DNA from: Piezodorus guildinii
Lineage: Eukaryota; Arthropoda; Insecta; Hemiptera; Pentatomidae
DNA length: 64,000 nucleotides
Direction of reading: 5' to 3'
Assembly: GCA_023052935.1 (NCBI GenBank)
Contig: CM041295.1
Location: forward strand, 167,702,366 to 167,766,365
In this document: piece after piece, positions 1 through 11,903 of the stretch
How positions within the stretch are numbered: position 1 is the first letter of the stretch
Layout of the letters: every line of letters starts with the position of its first letter
Position numbers and translations under genes: made by a program
Notes under the pieces: model-generated
Seen by the model: only the letters and a program-made list of their open reading frames with translations
Database searches by the model: none
What the model was told of the DNA's origin: nothing

Positions 1-1138
1 TTTTAAAAAAGGTAAAAAAGCATCCCAAACTGCAAGAAGGATTCGTGTCGTGTATGGATTCAATTGCTGATACATGTAGCACGGTTTAGAATTGGTTTGC
101 GGGGTTTGGATCATGAGATTTCAATTTGGAAGACCAACCCGGGCTGGCCGAAGTTCATCTTTTGACATCGAGAATATTATGACGGTCATCACAAACAATC
201 CACGAATTACTGTCCGTGAGATAGCTGTGGAGTTAAGAGCCTGCTAATCGACCGTTTTTGATCAACTAAAGAAGGCCGGGTACGTCTGTCGTAACGACGT
301 TTGGGTTCTCCATGAGCTCAGTAAAAGGAATCTTATTGAAAGGATTTCCTGTTGTGATTTGCTGCTGAAAAAAAAAATGTAGAGGATCAATTTTTGAAAC
401 GAGTTGTTACTGGTGACGAAAAATGGATTCTCAACATTAACACCAGCCAAAAAAAAATCTTGGGGTTGCCTGGAACGACGCCGCTCGCAACACTTGCGTC
501 CGAGAATGGTGATGCTCAGTATTTGGTGGGGCTAGGGTTTTTGAACAAATTGAGGGCCGGGGTAGCTGAGTAGGTTAGCGCGCGTTGCATTCAGAGAACC
601 AAAAACTTGGAATAAAATAATCGTTGTGGGGGGCTTTTATCTCAGCATGTATCCCCCGCCCTCGACCCTGAGAAACCCCCGTATAGCCTTCCAAGACGAG
701 GTAGAGGTAAAAAAAAAAAAAAATCTCTTTTCACAAAACCAAACTATAAATACGGACTTATACTGCGCCCAGTTAGATCGATTGATGGCAGCAATTAAAG
801 AGAAACGGCCAGAATTGGCGAATCGAAAAGGAGTGCTTTTCCACCATGACAACGCTAGGCCTCATGTGTCTTTAAGAACACGGCAGAATTTATTAAGTTT
901 CAGATTGGAGGTTTTACCCTCCGTACTCTTCTGACACTGCTCCTTAGGATTTCCATCTTTTCCGTTCCCTCGAAAATTTTCTACAAGGGAAATCCTACTC
1001 TTCAGAAGATGACGTCAAAACGGACCTTTTATTGTTCTTCAGGAGTAAGGACAGTGAGTTTTGAAAAAAGGGATAAATGACCTTTTAATGGACCTTTCAA
1101 GGGTTATAGCTAACGGTGGTAACTATTTTGTAGATTAA
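1..1138 (+). pseudogene. mariner-like transposase remnant (5' end outside window)
   Basis: Pieces of a Tc1/mariner D,D34D transposase can be read on the plus strand in shifting frames. The N-terminal part shows a helix-turn-helix-like stretch (VREIAVELRAC, about 205-245) that runs into a stop. TGDEKWI near 410-430 matches the block holding the first catalytic Asp, RPRMVMLSIWWG follows near 500-530 in another frame, and HDNARPHVSL at about 845-875 matches the second catalytic block. The C-terminal block FHLFRSLENFLQGKSY (about 940-1000) follows a stop, and reading ends at TAA 1136-1138. At least four frameshifts or stops and an insertion at 548-724 rule out function. The family assignment is firm from the motif order; the subfamily is not determined. 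The 5' terminal repeat would lie outside the window. Confidence 0.85.
548..724 (+). repeat. SINE-like insertion in the mariner
   Basis: The mariner reading frame is interrupted by about 180 bp that begins with GGCCGGGGTAGCTGAGTAGG and ends in a run of 15 A. TAGCTGAGTAGG (563-574) fits the pol III A box. A clear B box is not visible, so the tRNA-derived origin is inferred. Mariner similarity resumes at NQTIN near 735. Confidence 0.45.
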
Positions 1139-1469
1139 ATAAATACATTTTAAGCTGTTCATCAATTTTAATTTTTGTCCAAATATCTCTACGAACTTTC
1201 CGGACAACCTTATATATTCTTTTAAAAACGTCTTAATAACGATCATAACAACATAAATTGAAACAGACGAAGTCTGCATGCTGAAGTGTATCATGTTATT
1301 TTATTTGCTAAATAAGTTTCATATATTTTTCGAATTAACCGAATACTGTAGTGTGTGTGCCATGCGTGTGTAACGACCTAATCGTGCTCAGTGTCAGTCT
1401 TTGTTAGCTATAGGAAGTGATAGAGCTTAATTTGTTTTTCCCACTGAAAATTTACTATATCTGGTATTT
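1139..1469. other. AT-rich stretch, no feature recognised
   Basis: No coding similarity or repeat structure was recognised between the mariner end and the LINE ORF1. It may include the 5' UTR of the downstream LINE. Confidence 0.5.
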
Positions 1470-2204
1470 TTGTTAACCTCTGCTAAGATATTGTTCCGAG
1501 AAATGCCGCCTAAAACTAGAAGTACTAGCGATAATGAACAAGCCCCTAGTGATTCCAATAAAAATATGGCTGCTTCATCACGTGAACAGAATAATTCAAT
1601 CCAGGCTATACTGCGTGAAGAATTAGAAAAAATGCTTTTATCACAAGAATTCATTACATCATTAACAACTAAAGTGATGTCTGTTATCAGAAGCGAAATT
1701 AATAACCTCATAAAAACTGAGCTTGAAAAGAAAACTAAATCTCTAAGTGATGAATTAGAAAAATTAAGAGAGGAAACTGATCAACAAAATCAAAACATGA
1801 GGGGTGGCTCATTAGTGGTACACAATAACAGTTATACTGTAGTCTTGAATCAGGAGAATATTGTCAAGATAACTTCAGAAAAAATGGGACTGGACTTGAC
1901 CACTCAAGAGTTTGAACTACGGGCTATTGGTCAAGCTAAAGGAAATAAAAAGTCAGTATTACTTGAATTTAAAAACAGGGAACTAAGAAATAAAGTATAT
2001 TTTTCTAAATCTAAATTAAAAGGAACAGGCATCTCAATTCATGAAGACTTGACGCCTACACGACGTATATTATATAAACGAGCTAAGGAAGCATTTGGTT
2101 TTAAGGAGGTCTGGACTAATAACGGCAATATTGTAATAAATCAAAAAGGAGAAAAGCGAAAAATACGAACTGGCCGGGACCTGGCCAACCTTCTCAAAAT
2201 ATAA
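1470..2204 (+). CDS. LINE ORF1 protein, coiled coil plus FP/RRM-like C-terminal domain
   Basis: An open frame of 244 codons. The ATG at 1504 (MPPKTR) is a more typical LINE ORF1 start than the ATG at 1470. Residues about 45-110 are Glu/Lys/Leu rich with heptad spacing, which suggests a coiled coil for trimer formation. The C-terminal half (about 115-230; blocks VLLEFKNRELRNKVYFSKSK and GISIHEDLTPTRRILYKRAK) looks like the nucleic-acid-binding domain shared by insect LINE ORF1 proteins and baculovirus FP-type proteins. No zinc finger is visible at the N-terminus. In the family this protein coats element RNA as a chaperone. The frame is unbroken, in contrast to ORF2. Family assignment rests on remembered motifs, not a search. 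Confidence 0.65.
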   Translation: MLTSAKILFREMPPKTRSTSDNEQAPSDSNKNMAASSREQNNSIQAILREELEKMLLSQEFITSLTTKVMSVIRSEINNLIKTELEKKTKSLSDELEKLREETDQQNQNMRGGSLVVHNNSYTVVLNQENIVKITSEKMGLDLTTQEFELRAIGQAKGNKKSVLLEFKNRELRNKVYFSKSKLKGTGISIHEDLTPTRRILYKRAKEAFGFKEVWTNNGNIVINQKGEKRKIRTGRDLANLLKI

Positions 2205-3950
2205 CTGCACCGAGACCTGAATTGTTATTATCACGAACTCCATCAATACCTAGTATGATCAAGTAAGGCAAATTAACAAATCAAATTCCTCACGAATTAC
2301 AAACAAATATCTACTTAATTACTTAAGAAAACTTTACATTTCGAAAATAAATCATTGGCTCCATTTAATATAGATAAATTTAAGACCTACCTCTTGGGAG
2401 CTTTGGTAAAATCGAAATCAAAATTTCTTAGTTCTCAAATTAATGTAAACTATAGATCCACGCAGAAAATATTCGAACGCACTCTGTCACCGTAAATAAA
2501 TTCCACTCCACTGCTCTCTTGAATGTCTTTAAAATACTAACCTTGGTTTCAAGAACTGTAAACACACAAGGGACCGCTATTTAGAATTTAGTCTTATTAT
2601 TGTTTATACTAATAAGTAAATACAGCCGAAACATTGAAAACATCTCATTTTCGTGAGCTGATTTCGTATATTTTTATAACTATCTATTTAATTTGTTTTT
2701 ATCTTAGTATTTCTCACTCTTTTTGCATAGGATATTCTATTTTTGTTTCGTTTTTTAGTAAGTAATATGAATATATATGCTTATTGGATCATACAGGAAT
2801 TTCTTGAAAATGTTCATTAATTGCAAGAGATGTGTAAATATCACAATTTACTTTCTCTTTTATTTATTTATTTTTTCGTACTGTTATCACATGAGTGAGT
2901 AAATATGCTTATGTATATATATTAATGTAAGTTTGTGCCAAAATTAGTTTAAACAACTATCATTATTATTATTTACTTCTTTTTGTTTCGTTCGATTGGT
3001 GCTGTAGAATTAATTATTTTCTATGTTCTTACTAATGAACATCATTTTTAATGGTGTGTACTTTTGTTTCATTTTTTAGTAAGTAATATGAATATATATG
3101 CTTATTAGATCATACAGGAATTTCTTGAAAATGTTCATTAATTGCAAGAGATGTGTAAATATCACAATTTACTTTCTCTTTTATTTATTTATTTTTTCGT
3201 ACTGTTATCACAGGAGTGAGTAAATATGCTTATGTATAAATATTAATGTAAGTTTGTGCCAAAATTAGTTTAAACAACTATCATTATTATTATTTACTTC
3301 TTTTGTTATTTGTTTCGTTCGATTGGTGCTGTAGAATTAATTACTTTCTATGTTTTTACTAAGGAACATAATTTTTAATGGTGTGTACTTTTATTTGTTT
3401 ATTTTTGTTTTGTTTTTTCTTTCTTTTGGAACTTTCCAAAAAAAGGGAAATATAGCAGAGGTCAGTATCCTTAAATATATTTTTGTTTTATCACTTTCTT
3501 CATTCTCTACTTCAATTATACATATTATTAGCCCTATTCTATGTTATTCCTAATTATTTCATCGTTGAAGGGGGATGAAAGAGGGAGAAAACAAAACAGG
3601 TAAAACCTCAAATCTCAAATAAAATAAAATAGTTGTTTATTTATTATTAATATTAGTTTGAATCAAGTTTATAATTAATAGCTCTCACTCTAGAGAATTT
3701 TCTAATTCATTTACTGGTTTTGAAGGCATGACCTGAGCACTCTTTTTCACCATCCGATTTATGATTATCCTAATTGACAACTATTTCCTATTATTTTATT
3801 TATATTTATTCTTTCCCATTATCTTATTTCCTAATTTTATTTACTCTAAATATGTTCTAGACTTCCTCTCCCTATCCTTTCCTATGACATTCTGGTCACT
3901 TGCTTTTTTAGAGGTTTGCACTCGGACTTGTCTCCATCACAATATTAATT
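2205..3950. other. AT-rich spacer between LINE ORF1 and ORF2
   Basis: No coding similarity is recognised. The stretch is T-rich on the plus strand and carries the 321-bp tandem duplication at 2742-3383. Short open frames here are of low complexity. Confidence 0.5.
2742..3383 (+). repeat. tandem duplication, two units of about 321 bp
   Basis: The block beginning near TTTTTTAGTAAGTAATATGA (ending 2766) recurs 321 bp later. The two units stay aligned through the Asn-poor, AT-rich text down to AATGGTGTGTACTTTT with only scattered substitutions and one short indel. By eye they are well over 90 percent identical, indicating a fairly recent local duplication. Confidence 0.85.
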
Positions 3951-6853
3951 ATGGTTTCTATACTTGACATAGGCGTGGGCCTATGGGAGGAGGAGTTTGA
4001 TTTCGCAGATGATCTGGCGCCTGTGGTGGGTCCTTTCTCCGACATTGCAAGGATTGTGGGAGATGATTGTGGGGTGCTGAAAGTGGCACACATTAATGCG
4101 GAATCCTTGCCAGCGCACATTGACGAGGTTAGACTGGTTCTCCAGCAGGCGAAGTTTGACGTTTTAGCTGTTAGTGAGTCCTTGCTCGTCCCAACACTTT
4201 CCTCATACAGCGTTGGCATCGACGGCTACAAATTATTTAGGAATGACAGAATTGGAAAACCAAGAGGAGGAGTAGCAGTGTATGTCAGGGTTGAGTATCC
4301 GGTTGTCGAGCTGAAAGCCTCTGCTTTCCTGGAAAATCATCCCGAATATTTGTTTCTTGAAGTTCGAGCAGCTGGCGGAAGTGTTTGTATAGGTGCTGTC
4401 TATCGCCCACCAAAAGGCGGATATCTCACGGATCTCGAAGAAATAATACAGTGTTACAAACACAAGTTTTTCAATCTTATAATACTTGGAGATTTCAATG
4501 CCGACCCATCTGGTAATTCATTTTATTCATGCCAAATGACTTCCTTGTTTAGTGAGCTCAATCTTAGCACCGTTCCAAGCAACAAACCATACTCACACTA
4601 TGGCAGTTGACTCTGAGACATGGATTGACCACATTGTGGTGTCAAACCCATCCAAAGCGAAGCGTCACGGACAGGTACAGGTTCCAGGAATCTCGACCCA
4701 CGACCTTATCTTCGTTCTCTATAAAAGAGGACCTGAACCAAGAAAGATTGCTCTTTCTCAGAGTAGAAATCTGAAAAACATTGACCAAGAGGTCTTTAAA
4801 CTGGATGTCACGACGATTGACTGGTCTGAGTTGTTTGACAGCCACGATGTCAATGATAAGGTCAAAATATTCACAACAAAACTTAATGAGCTGTTCGACA
4901 GGCACGCTCCATCGAAGACCTACAAAAGGCGAAAAACAAGACCCTCTCCCTGGATGTCTGGGAATATCAAATCCTTGATGGCTAAAAGAGACTTCTTTTT
5001 CTGGATGTTGACAAGAGGTGGTTCCATTGAAGACTTGACGCAGTACCGGCGCTATAAAAATCAGGTAAAGACAGCTGTGCGAGACGCCAAAAGAAAGTGC
5101 CTGTCCGAAAGTTTAAACGGTTGTGCTCCCGCCGAGGTGTGGAAACTATTAAGGAACCATAGAATCATCGAGACAAAGAAAAATGAAGAAGATGTCCAAT
5201 GTAACCTTGATGATCTAAACCAGTTCTTTGCATCTCACCCTCTTGACCAAGGGCAACAGATTAATATATCTTTACCTACTAATGAACATGTTGATGACCT
5301 CATTTTTGAAGAGATCTGCGAAGAGGATGTGGCCTGGAGTTTGAGTAGGGTAAATTCTGGTGCGACTGGTGACGATGGAATATCTAAAGCTATGTTAGGT
5401 AAGGTTTATAACAATAAAGTGATTGCCAATATTTTAAATGCATTCTTGCGGCAATACAGGTTTCCTGATGCGTGGAAACGAGCTATCGTCAGACCGATTC
5501 CTAAAAAGTCAAAGCCTAAAGAACCATCAGATTACCGTCCGATCGCAGTCTTGCCTGTTCTATCCAAAATTCTTGAAAGGATAGTTGAGAGGGATCTGAG
5601 AAAATTCCTGGAGGACAACTATTTATTGTCACCACACCAATCGGGATTCAGACAAGGTCACAGCACTTGCACTGCACTTCACACAATTTTAACTGATATA
5701 AGAAGAGCTATGGACGATCGAATGATAACTGTATTCACATCATTAGATTTTACAAGGGCTTTCGATTCGGTCGACCATGACACGCTTTTAAAGAAGTTCG
5801 GTAGCTTTGGTGTCGGTGAACCAGTCTTGCAATGGCTCAAGTCATACCTTACTAGACGACTACAGCAAGTAAAGACTATAAGTGGCGTGTCTGGATGGAT
5901 GGAATGTAGCTGTGGTGTACCACAGGGTTCGGTTCTGGGACCACTACTATTCACAATAGTAGGGTTATGTCAACGATATAGCTCATGCACTCAGGCATTG
6001 CAGAATTCATATGTTTGCTGATGATATATGTATTTGGGCATCTGCGTTGCCTGAGGATATGGTCTCTACCCTGCAGCGGGTTAATGATGATCTAGACCGG
6101 GTTCAGCTCTGGGCCCGCACTAATAGATTTCACCTCAACGCCCGGAAGTCTCGCTGGATGCTGATTGGCAGCCCAAAACTGGTATTAAAGGCTGAAAAAG
6201 ACATCGCGCTGCCTCCACTGGTGATTCACGATCAGGTTGTCCCGCGTTGTGACAAAATGAAACTCCTAGGTGTGATTATTAACACATCCTTGTCATGGCG
6301 CGATCATGCTGGACTGGTGGTGAGCCGGGTCTACGGTGTCTTGCATTCCCTCTCACGGTGGAAACGGCTATTGCCAGCCGATGCCAGGCGAAAAATAATC
6401 TCAGCGCTAGTACGCCCACTAATATGGTACTGTGACTCCGTTTATATAGATATATCGGAAGCTGAGGACTACAGGATACAGAGAGCGCTCAACGCAGCTA
6501 TCCGATTCATATTTGGTATTAAAAGGGATCAACATATAAGTCCACTTATAAAGGAGTTAGGTTGGCTTCGAGCAAAAGAATATCGCCGCCTCAATTTAAT
6601 GTGCCTAGCCCGTAAAGTGCTTGATACCGGAGTTCCAGAAATCCTAAGGCGTGAGTTTGTTGAGGTGCGGAGTGAGAGGTTGCAGGGCGTATTCCAGTTA
6701 CCTGCTTGCAGAACTGAGGCCTTGAGGAATTCTTTCCACGCCGCGGCAGCGAGAGAGCTCAACCAGCTACCGTTGGAAGTTAGGTTTTCTTCCTCTTTCC
6801 GTAAGGCTTGCCTTCGACTAATCTTTGAAGCAGACTCGTCGAGTGCACCTTGA
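3951..6853 (+). pseudogene. LINE ORF2: APE endonuclease and reverse transcriptase, frameshifted
   Basis: Three open stretches in different frames (3951-4610, 4552-6021, 6011-6853) make one EN-RT polyprotein. Endonuclease blocks are HINAESLP (about 4086-4110), VLAVSESLL, RGGVAVYV and LGDFNAD; the terminal SDH-type block is THDLIF. RT blocks are PSDYRPIAVLPVLSKILER (5525-5580), HQSGFRQGHSTCTALHTIL, TSLDFTRAFDSVDH (motif A), GVPQGSVLGPLLF (motif B) and MFADD (motif C, 6011-6025). The C-terminal block RFIFGIKRDQHISPLIKELG is seen in many CR1/Jockey-group LINEs. A frameshift lies near 4600 and another near 5960, just before the YADD-type box, so the copy is inactive. Codon composition is GC-richer than the surroundings. 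Confidence 0.9.
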
Positions 6854-7250
6854 GGCTCTGAACAAACATGGAGATGCTTCCTTTCCCTTTCCAATATCCC
6901 TTTATTCCTTTTACTTTATTTGATTGTTTTTCCTTAATCTCTTCCCTCAGTGTTAGTTATTATTATCATTAATATTTATTTTATTTTATTTTTTTAATAA
7001 TTTTATTTTAAATAGTCAACATAAATTTTGTTTATGCACGTAATATGTAATATTTTCTTTTTGTATAGTTTAAAATATTTACTGTTTTATGTTTATTTAA
7101 AAAGAAAAAAGGGTTATATATGTATTGTTTAAAACTGTCTTTTTTTTTCTTTTTGGCACATTAATTATTGTAAAAATTATTACTTTGTCTGTAAGAAAGG
7201 GCCTCAGGCCCTAAGACAATACAAATCTAATCTAATCTAATCTAATCTAA
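6854..7250 (+). repeat. LINE 3' UTR with (TCTAA)5 tail
   Basis: AT-rich noncoding DNA after the ORF2 stop ends with GGGCCTCAGGCCC (a short perfect palindrome at 7200-7212) and five TCTAA units at 7226-7250. The related copy at 56560-56600 keeps the same pre-tail block, so this is the true 3' end recognised for target-primed reverse transcription. Confidence 0.75.
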
Positions 7251-7778
7251 TACTTTTCATTCTATTTTATATAGCTACCAGCCCACGCATATAGTATACT
7301 ATATATATTTATTTTTTTAACGTTTGCCAGACCATTAAAGGAAATGGTGAAAATAAAAAATTAAAGTAATATTTTTCTATCTGTATAAATAATATCTATA
7401 AAATCTGCATTGTATATAACGATATTGCTGAAATAACTGATGAAGTAAAAGAAGTTCAATTTACATTCCGTAAGTTTTAATGCTCTTATTTTACTAAAAA
7501 TATAGTCAACTTGCACTTGACTGTCGGATTGAAGATTCGGTAGGATTAGTGAAAGTCTAGCTGTCATAGAATAAAGTCCGAACACACAAAATTGTAGAAG
7601 ATGATGTTGAGTGACAAAAAGGGGTATAAAGTTAAGTGATTGTTGCATACAATAATTTCTATTGTAATATTGTTTAATCTAAAATAAATATTTTCATTAA
7701 ATGATATACAGTTTTAAAAAACTTTATTACAACAATTTTAAATTGATTTAAAAATTGAGCTTGAATGTTATCACGTAG

Positions 7779-7809
<31 letters not shown>

Positions 7810-8975
7810 TATTGTCTATTGCGACAAACTGTAATATATCCGAATAAATAAATATATATAATCAAAAAATTGAGGTAGTTGAAAGATGTGTATTGGGTGC
7901 ACCAAATGTTTTTGTTAAAAGCTTTTGAGAATAAACTGAGTGAATGATGAATAAAAATCAAATGAGTTCAAGAAAGATTATAAATGATAATAAGTCGTTC
8001 AAGAAGTATTCAAAATTATTCGCATGAATTGAACATTATATTGTATAATCTTCTACTTATAATAAATAAATTCGGTGGCAGCTTGTTAATTTTCTATATA
8101 TTGTTTACCAACCAATCGTTAAATGGATGATTGTGGTCACTATTTGGTGAATTTTGTAAATATTAAACCATTTGAGATTATCTCAGCTTATTCCCAATAT
8201 GTGATTAGTGTAGCTGAAACAAATACAATTGTCGGTTTTTTGGGTGTTTTTTTTTTTTTGTTTTTTTTACTAATTTTTTTACGACTAAGGATTCCACTCA
8301 TTGAGAAGCCGTAATACCCCAGTTTATTTCCGATAAAATCGCTCTTCATGGAACCATTTTTTTAATTCACTCAAATTACCTGGAGAAATATATGAGGAAG
8401 TAAAAATATTGTGAATAAAACCTTTATTGTGTTTATAATTTAATTTTAGATTTGGATTAGTTTCATACTCAATATTTCAGTGTTACTGATTGTTTTCCCA
8501 AGTACAGTGCAATTTTTTACCAATGACGTGGACTTGGGAAGTAAATGAAAAACTGAAAACTTTATATACATTTTTAATATAATAAAAATAAACAATACGT
8601 TAAAATAGTATAGACTTCAGTCCATTATTGAAATAATATACATACTGAAGGCTTATTATAAAAAGAGATAATTCTTGTATCTATTTTACAAATAATGATT
8701 GACATAAATAATTATACCTAAAATGACTTATAATGGTAAATTAGAACTGAGAATTCGAATTTGTGAAGTATAAAATTGTCTGTATTTAAAATTTAATAAT
8801 TATCTGTAGATAACATTATATTACTGATAATAATTACCTTTATTTAAAACAAAGGATACAGACGAACTTAAAATCAAAAAAATTATTAAGTATATAATCC
8901 AGATGTGTTTGTGTGTGTGTTTGTTTGTGATCAGTCAATACCTGACCTAATTATTTTGTAAACATTGGCATAATA

Positions 8976-9010
<35 letters not shown>

Positions 9011-9559
9011 AAATGCTTTTAAGTACTTAACGTTGAAACAAGATCAATGGATATACAATTAAAGAGGAATCATTAAATGATTTTGAAGAATATATATAAT
9101 TTAAATATCATAAAATAACAATCGAATACATTATTAGTTTTATAATAAATACATGCAATATTAAACAATTACTGTGAGAGATAGAAGAAAAAGTGATTAG
9201 TCTTAACAGAATTTTATTTTGTTAGTTTATAAATGAAGTATATAAAATGAAATTTGATCTTAGTTTAACTGGGAATTCAATTTGTTACCCATTCATTATG
9301 ACTGGAGATTACAAAGTCCAGGGAATGTGATAAGTATATCAAAAAGGATGGACACAAATGTCTGTTGATGTGCAAGGTTAACATTAGTACTTAAGAATAA
9401 GATATTAACTTATTATTAAAGCCATTGAAATCATCTAGGCTAATTCATATTCGACTTGAACAACGTTTAATCAATGAGCAGTGCATGCAAGTAAAGAGTT
9501 ATAAGTTGTAAGGGCTAAGTTCAAAATGAGCAACGATGTAAGTCAAATGAGAGAGACTT
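7251..9559. other. AT-rich intergenic DNA without recognised genes
   Basis: Holds simple repeats only: (ATT)n near 7780-7810, poly-T near 8248-8270, a short GT run near 8905-8925 and 28 A at 8980-9007. A block near 7880-7915 (GTGTATTGGGTGCACCAAAT) resembles the 3' end of the dispersed 0.9-kb repeat seen at 26.1 and 51.1 kb. Short open frames at 7361-7648 (minus) and 8123-8314 (plus) have no recognisable motif. Confidence 0.5.
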
Positions 9560-9836
9560 GAAGTTGATAGCGCAGGGTGGCCCTGGGCTAGGCCGGTCCC
9601 AGTATTATTATCACCTTCAATCACAAATTCATGCTCAATAACCTACGTATCAAATAACAGCTGATTGTCAGGGGAAGGTTATCCTTGCTCAAGGGCAATC
9701 CTGCTTCAAGTCGAGTCGTATACGGAATAAATGTAAACAAAACCTGAAATTCAAGCACTTGATGACTTTAGTGCTGATGTACTAGGACGGTGAAAGGATT
9801 CAGCTTAGAAAAAAAAAAAAAAAAAAAAAAAAAAAA
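9560..9836 (+). repeat. retroposon-like unit ending in a 28-A tail
   Basis: A GC-richer segment starting near GCGCAGGGTGGCCCTGGGCT runs into A-runs at 9809-9836. A short TGAAG occurs just before the unit and again directly after the tail, a possible target-site duplication. No A and B boxes are clear, so it could be a processed transcript fragment or a SINE of another type. Confidence 0.35.
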
Positions 9837-9924
9837 TGAAGCAAGGTAGCTGTTATGAGTAAAGGGCAGCCAAAAGTAAAGGGCGGATGAGATATAGGAC
9901 GAGCCGTAGATAAGGTTAAGGGAC

Positions 9925-10075
9925 TTACCTCCTTCCTCAGGAGCAGTTGCCGGGGACAGGGCAGAGAGGCGAGTACCTGCTTCACCTGCAAGCGGTGGGA
10001 GGAGCCCCCCCCCCACCACCTCTCTAATTGACATCACGTGACCCATTGCCCATTCTAATCCCTCTCTAACCAAAC
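9925..10075 (-). other. GC-rich island with splice-donor-like site on the minus strand
   Basis: The segment is far richer in G+C than its surroundings and includes a run of C near 10007-10013 and CACGTGA near 10036. Read on the minus strand it ends in GGAAGGAGGTAAGTCCC, a near-consensus 5' splice site at about 9925-9932. This could be a noncoding first exon, but no partner exon or protein match supports it. Confidence 0.2.
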
Positions 10076-10379
10076 TTACCTAGCCTAGTTGGGCTACCTT
10101 TCGGTTAATAACCAAACCCCTCGGTATCTTCCGCCAATTGAACTTGTACGATTCCGCGCTGCCTTTGGTACCTAAAGCTTGGCGTATCCAGAGGAGAGAA
10201 AAGGAAATATCTCCTTCATCTCTAAAAACATTTTATTTATTATTTATTGGCTTGATTTACTGCATAGATATGGAGTCTGGCCCAATCAATGTTAGTAGGC
10301 TTAGTTTTGCGAGGCTATTAAAAAAAAGAACAAATAAATTGACATGTGTGGTCACTTGTGGTGTAATTGCTAGCCTTTA

Positions 10380-10560
10380 GCCTTCTATGCCCAAGTTCAC
10401 GTGCTCGAGATTTTTTAATAGGAGTAAAAATCCTTGGTTTTGCCTTCCTTCGGAGGGGCAGTAAAATTGTGGTCTTGTGCGATGTGAGATACTCCCTACC
10501 TCAACTTTAGTGACCAACATTCACAATTGTAATACTACGTAATTCTATGACCGACATTAT
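10380..10560 (+). repeat. SINE fragment (family 2 head module)
   Basis: The blocks CTTCTATGCCCAAG and AATCCTTGGTTTTGCC recur in the same order at 10725-10810. This copy is shorter and lacks the later body. The B-box position reads CACGTGCTCGAG, degenerate. Confidence 0.55.
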
Positions 10561-10714
10561 CTTAGACTGTTCGTAACCTTCCTTTTGAATTACGTCTAAG
10601 ACAAAATTTTAATCGAAAACATCGTTCCTGCAAAAAACACATGTAGAGAACGCAAAGAAGTAGTGTGTTTTATTATTTCAAATTTTCAAATATTAGATAT
10701 TTTGGTGTGGTGCC

Positions 10715-11065
10715 TACAATAGCACCCTTCTATGCCCAAGGTAGCTGGTTCAAACCCGGCAGGTAGCTATAGATTTTTTTAATGGTAGTTAAATAATCCT
10801 TGGTTTTGCCGACCTTCGAAGGGACGTAAAATATTAATCCCGAGCTTCTATTATGTCAGTCAAATCCTTGTCCGAGGAAGAATTTTTCAAGCATATAATT
10901 GAATAGGGATTCACTCAAAGCCTCTTCCCCGGGTAGCTGAGGCCCGTCAAACTACTGGTGGCCACTCACAAAATTATGCGTAGGAAGTAATGACCATATC
11001 CGACAACCGACAATCATCGAGAATCACGTGGCCAAGGGCCTACACGACTTCAGGAATAAAAATAA
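10715..11065 (+). repeat. SINE, tRNA-like head and long body (family 2)
   Basis: A B-box-like GGTTCAAACCCGGC lies at about 10749-10762. The body contains CCTTCGAAGGGACGT, then TTTTTCAAGCATATAATTGA and GATTCACTCAAAGCCTC, which recur in the SINEs at 28530-28816 and 49585-49782. The tail GGCCAAGGGCCTACACGACT followed by A-rich sequence matches the tail of the 28.5-kb copy. The head differs from those copies, so the family seems to share a body and tail under different heads. Confidence 0.7.
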
Positions 11066-11194
11066 ATATAAATAAGCAGAGCAAACTTGGGGTTGACAAT
11101 ATACCTTTGTGATTTTTTACGATTATTGAAAAATATCGTCAAAATTATAATTTATTTGAATATCTCAATATCTGTCCTTATATGTGAGTAATGT

Positions 11195-11425
11195 TTCCTT
11201 GGTACAATTTTGAACATTTCTATCTGGGATGTTACAGCAACTTGTTCATGGTATGTGGTATGTACGAAACTAAAATTTCATATTTTTGACAACTGTACGC
11301 CCGAGATGTAACACTAACTTTTTAATCAAAATCTACATACCGAAAGTGCTACTTTGTACCATGTATTTGGCACCTCTTACCGATTTTCTCAAAAAGAGCT
11401 CTCTCGGATGGTATCTAAACAATGT
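11195..11425 (+). repeat. partial copy of the dispersed 0.9-kb repeat (R-hp)
   Basis: Matches the middle part of the family: CGCCCGAGATGTAACA, then a stretch about Cs and Ts ending CCGATTTTCTCAAAAAGAGC. The hairpin end and the 3' end are missing. Confidence 0.55.
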
Positions 11426-11903
11426 TACATAAAAATATAATAAAATATTTTAAAAATGTAATAAATTTTTACATGTTTTCAAAGCTTCTTTAGGACCCAA
11501 CCCATTTGTTTTAATTTCGTCAATTATTTTAAAATAAATTAAAAAATATAATATTTAAATATAGAGAGGAAAGCACTGCCTCGATCTTTGCACCCTAATA
11601 GATTAGGGCTAGACAAATTTAACAACATATTTTTATACATCCCTTGTTACTAATACTAAGATCTTCACGAATATTCCATAATTTTTATATAGTATCAGCA
11701 TAGAGTTGCCTTTTTTTAAAATGGTAAAATGTATTAAAATTATATATATATTTAGGAATGTCGTATATCAGTCAGATGGTTATGCTGTTTGGTATATTGA
11801 TTCCCGATAATGTGCTAATTACTTTTCAAGTCTTACATGAATGTTTGAAATTTTTGACGTCCGTTTTGGGACCTTTCCTGTGCAAAGCGTGTATAATTGC
11901 AGA

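Larger units (their letters stand above)
1470..7250 (+). mobile_element. non-LTR retrotransposon (CR1/Jockey-group), two ORFs, degenerate
   Basis: A nucleic-acid-binding ORF1 (1470-2204) is followed 1.7 kb later by an endonuclease-reverse transcriptase ORF2 (3951-6853), a short 3' UTR and five TCTAA units (7226-7250). Short tandem 3' repeats instead of poly-A are a feature of CR1-like LINEs. That ORF1 and ORF2 belong to one element is inferred from order and orientation; the long AT-rich spacer between them is unusual and could hold unrelated DNA. A second, more decayed copy of the 3' part lies at 55456-56598 and ends at the same block, CTGTAAGAAAGGG before the tail, which fixes the 3' boundary. 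The 5' boundary is not defined. Confidence 0.65.

Noticed and set aside
9768..10073. Minus-strand frame of 101 codons over the GC-rich island
   Set aside because: It includes the poly-T (Phe run) and lacks any recognisable domain; kept only as a composition anomaly.
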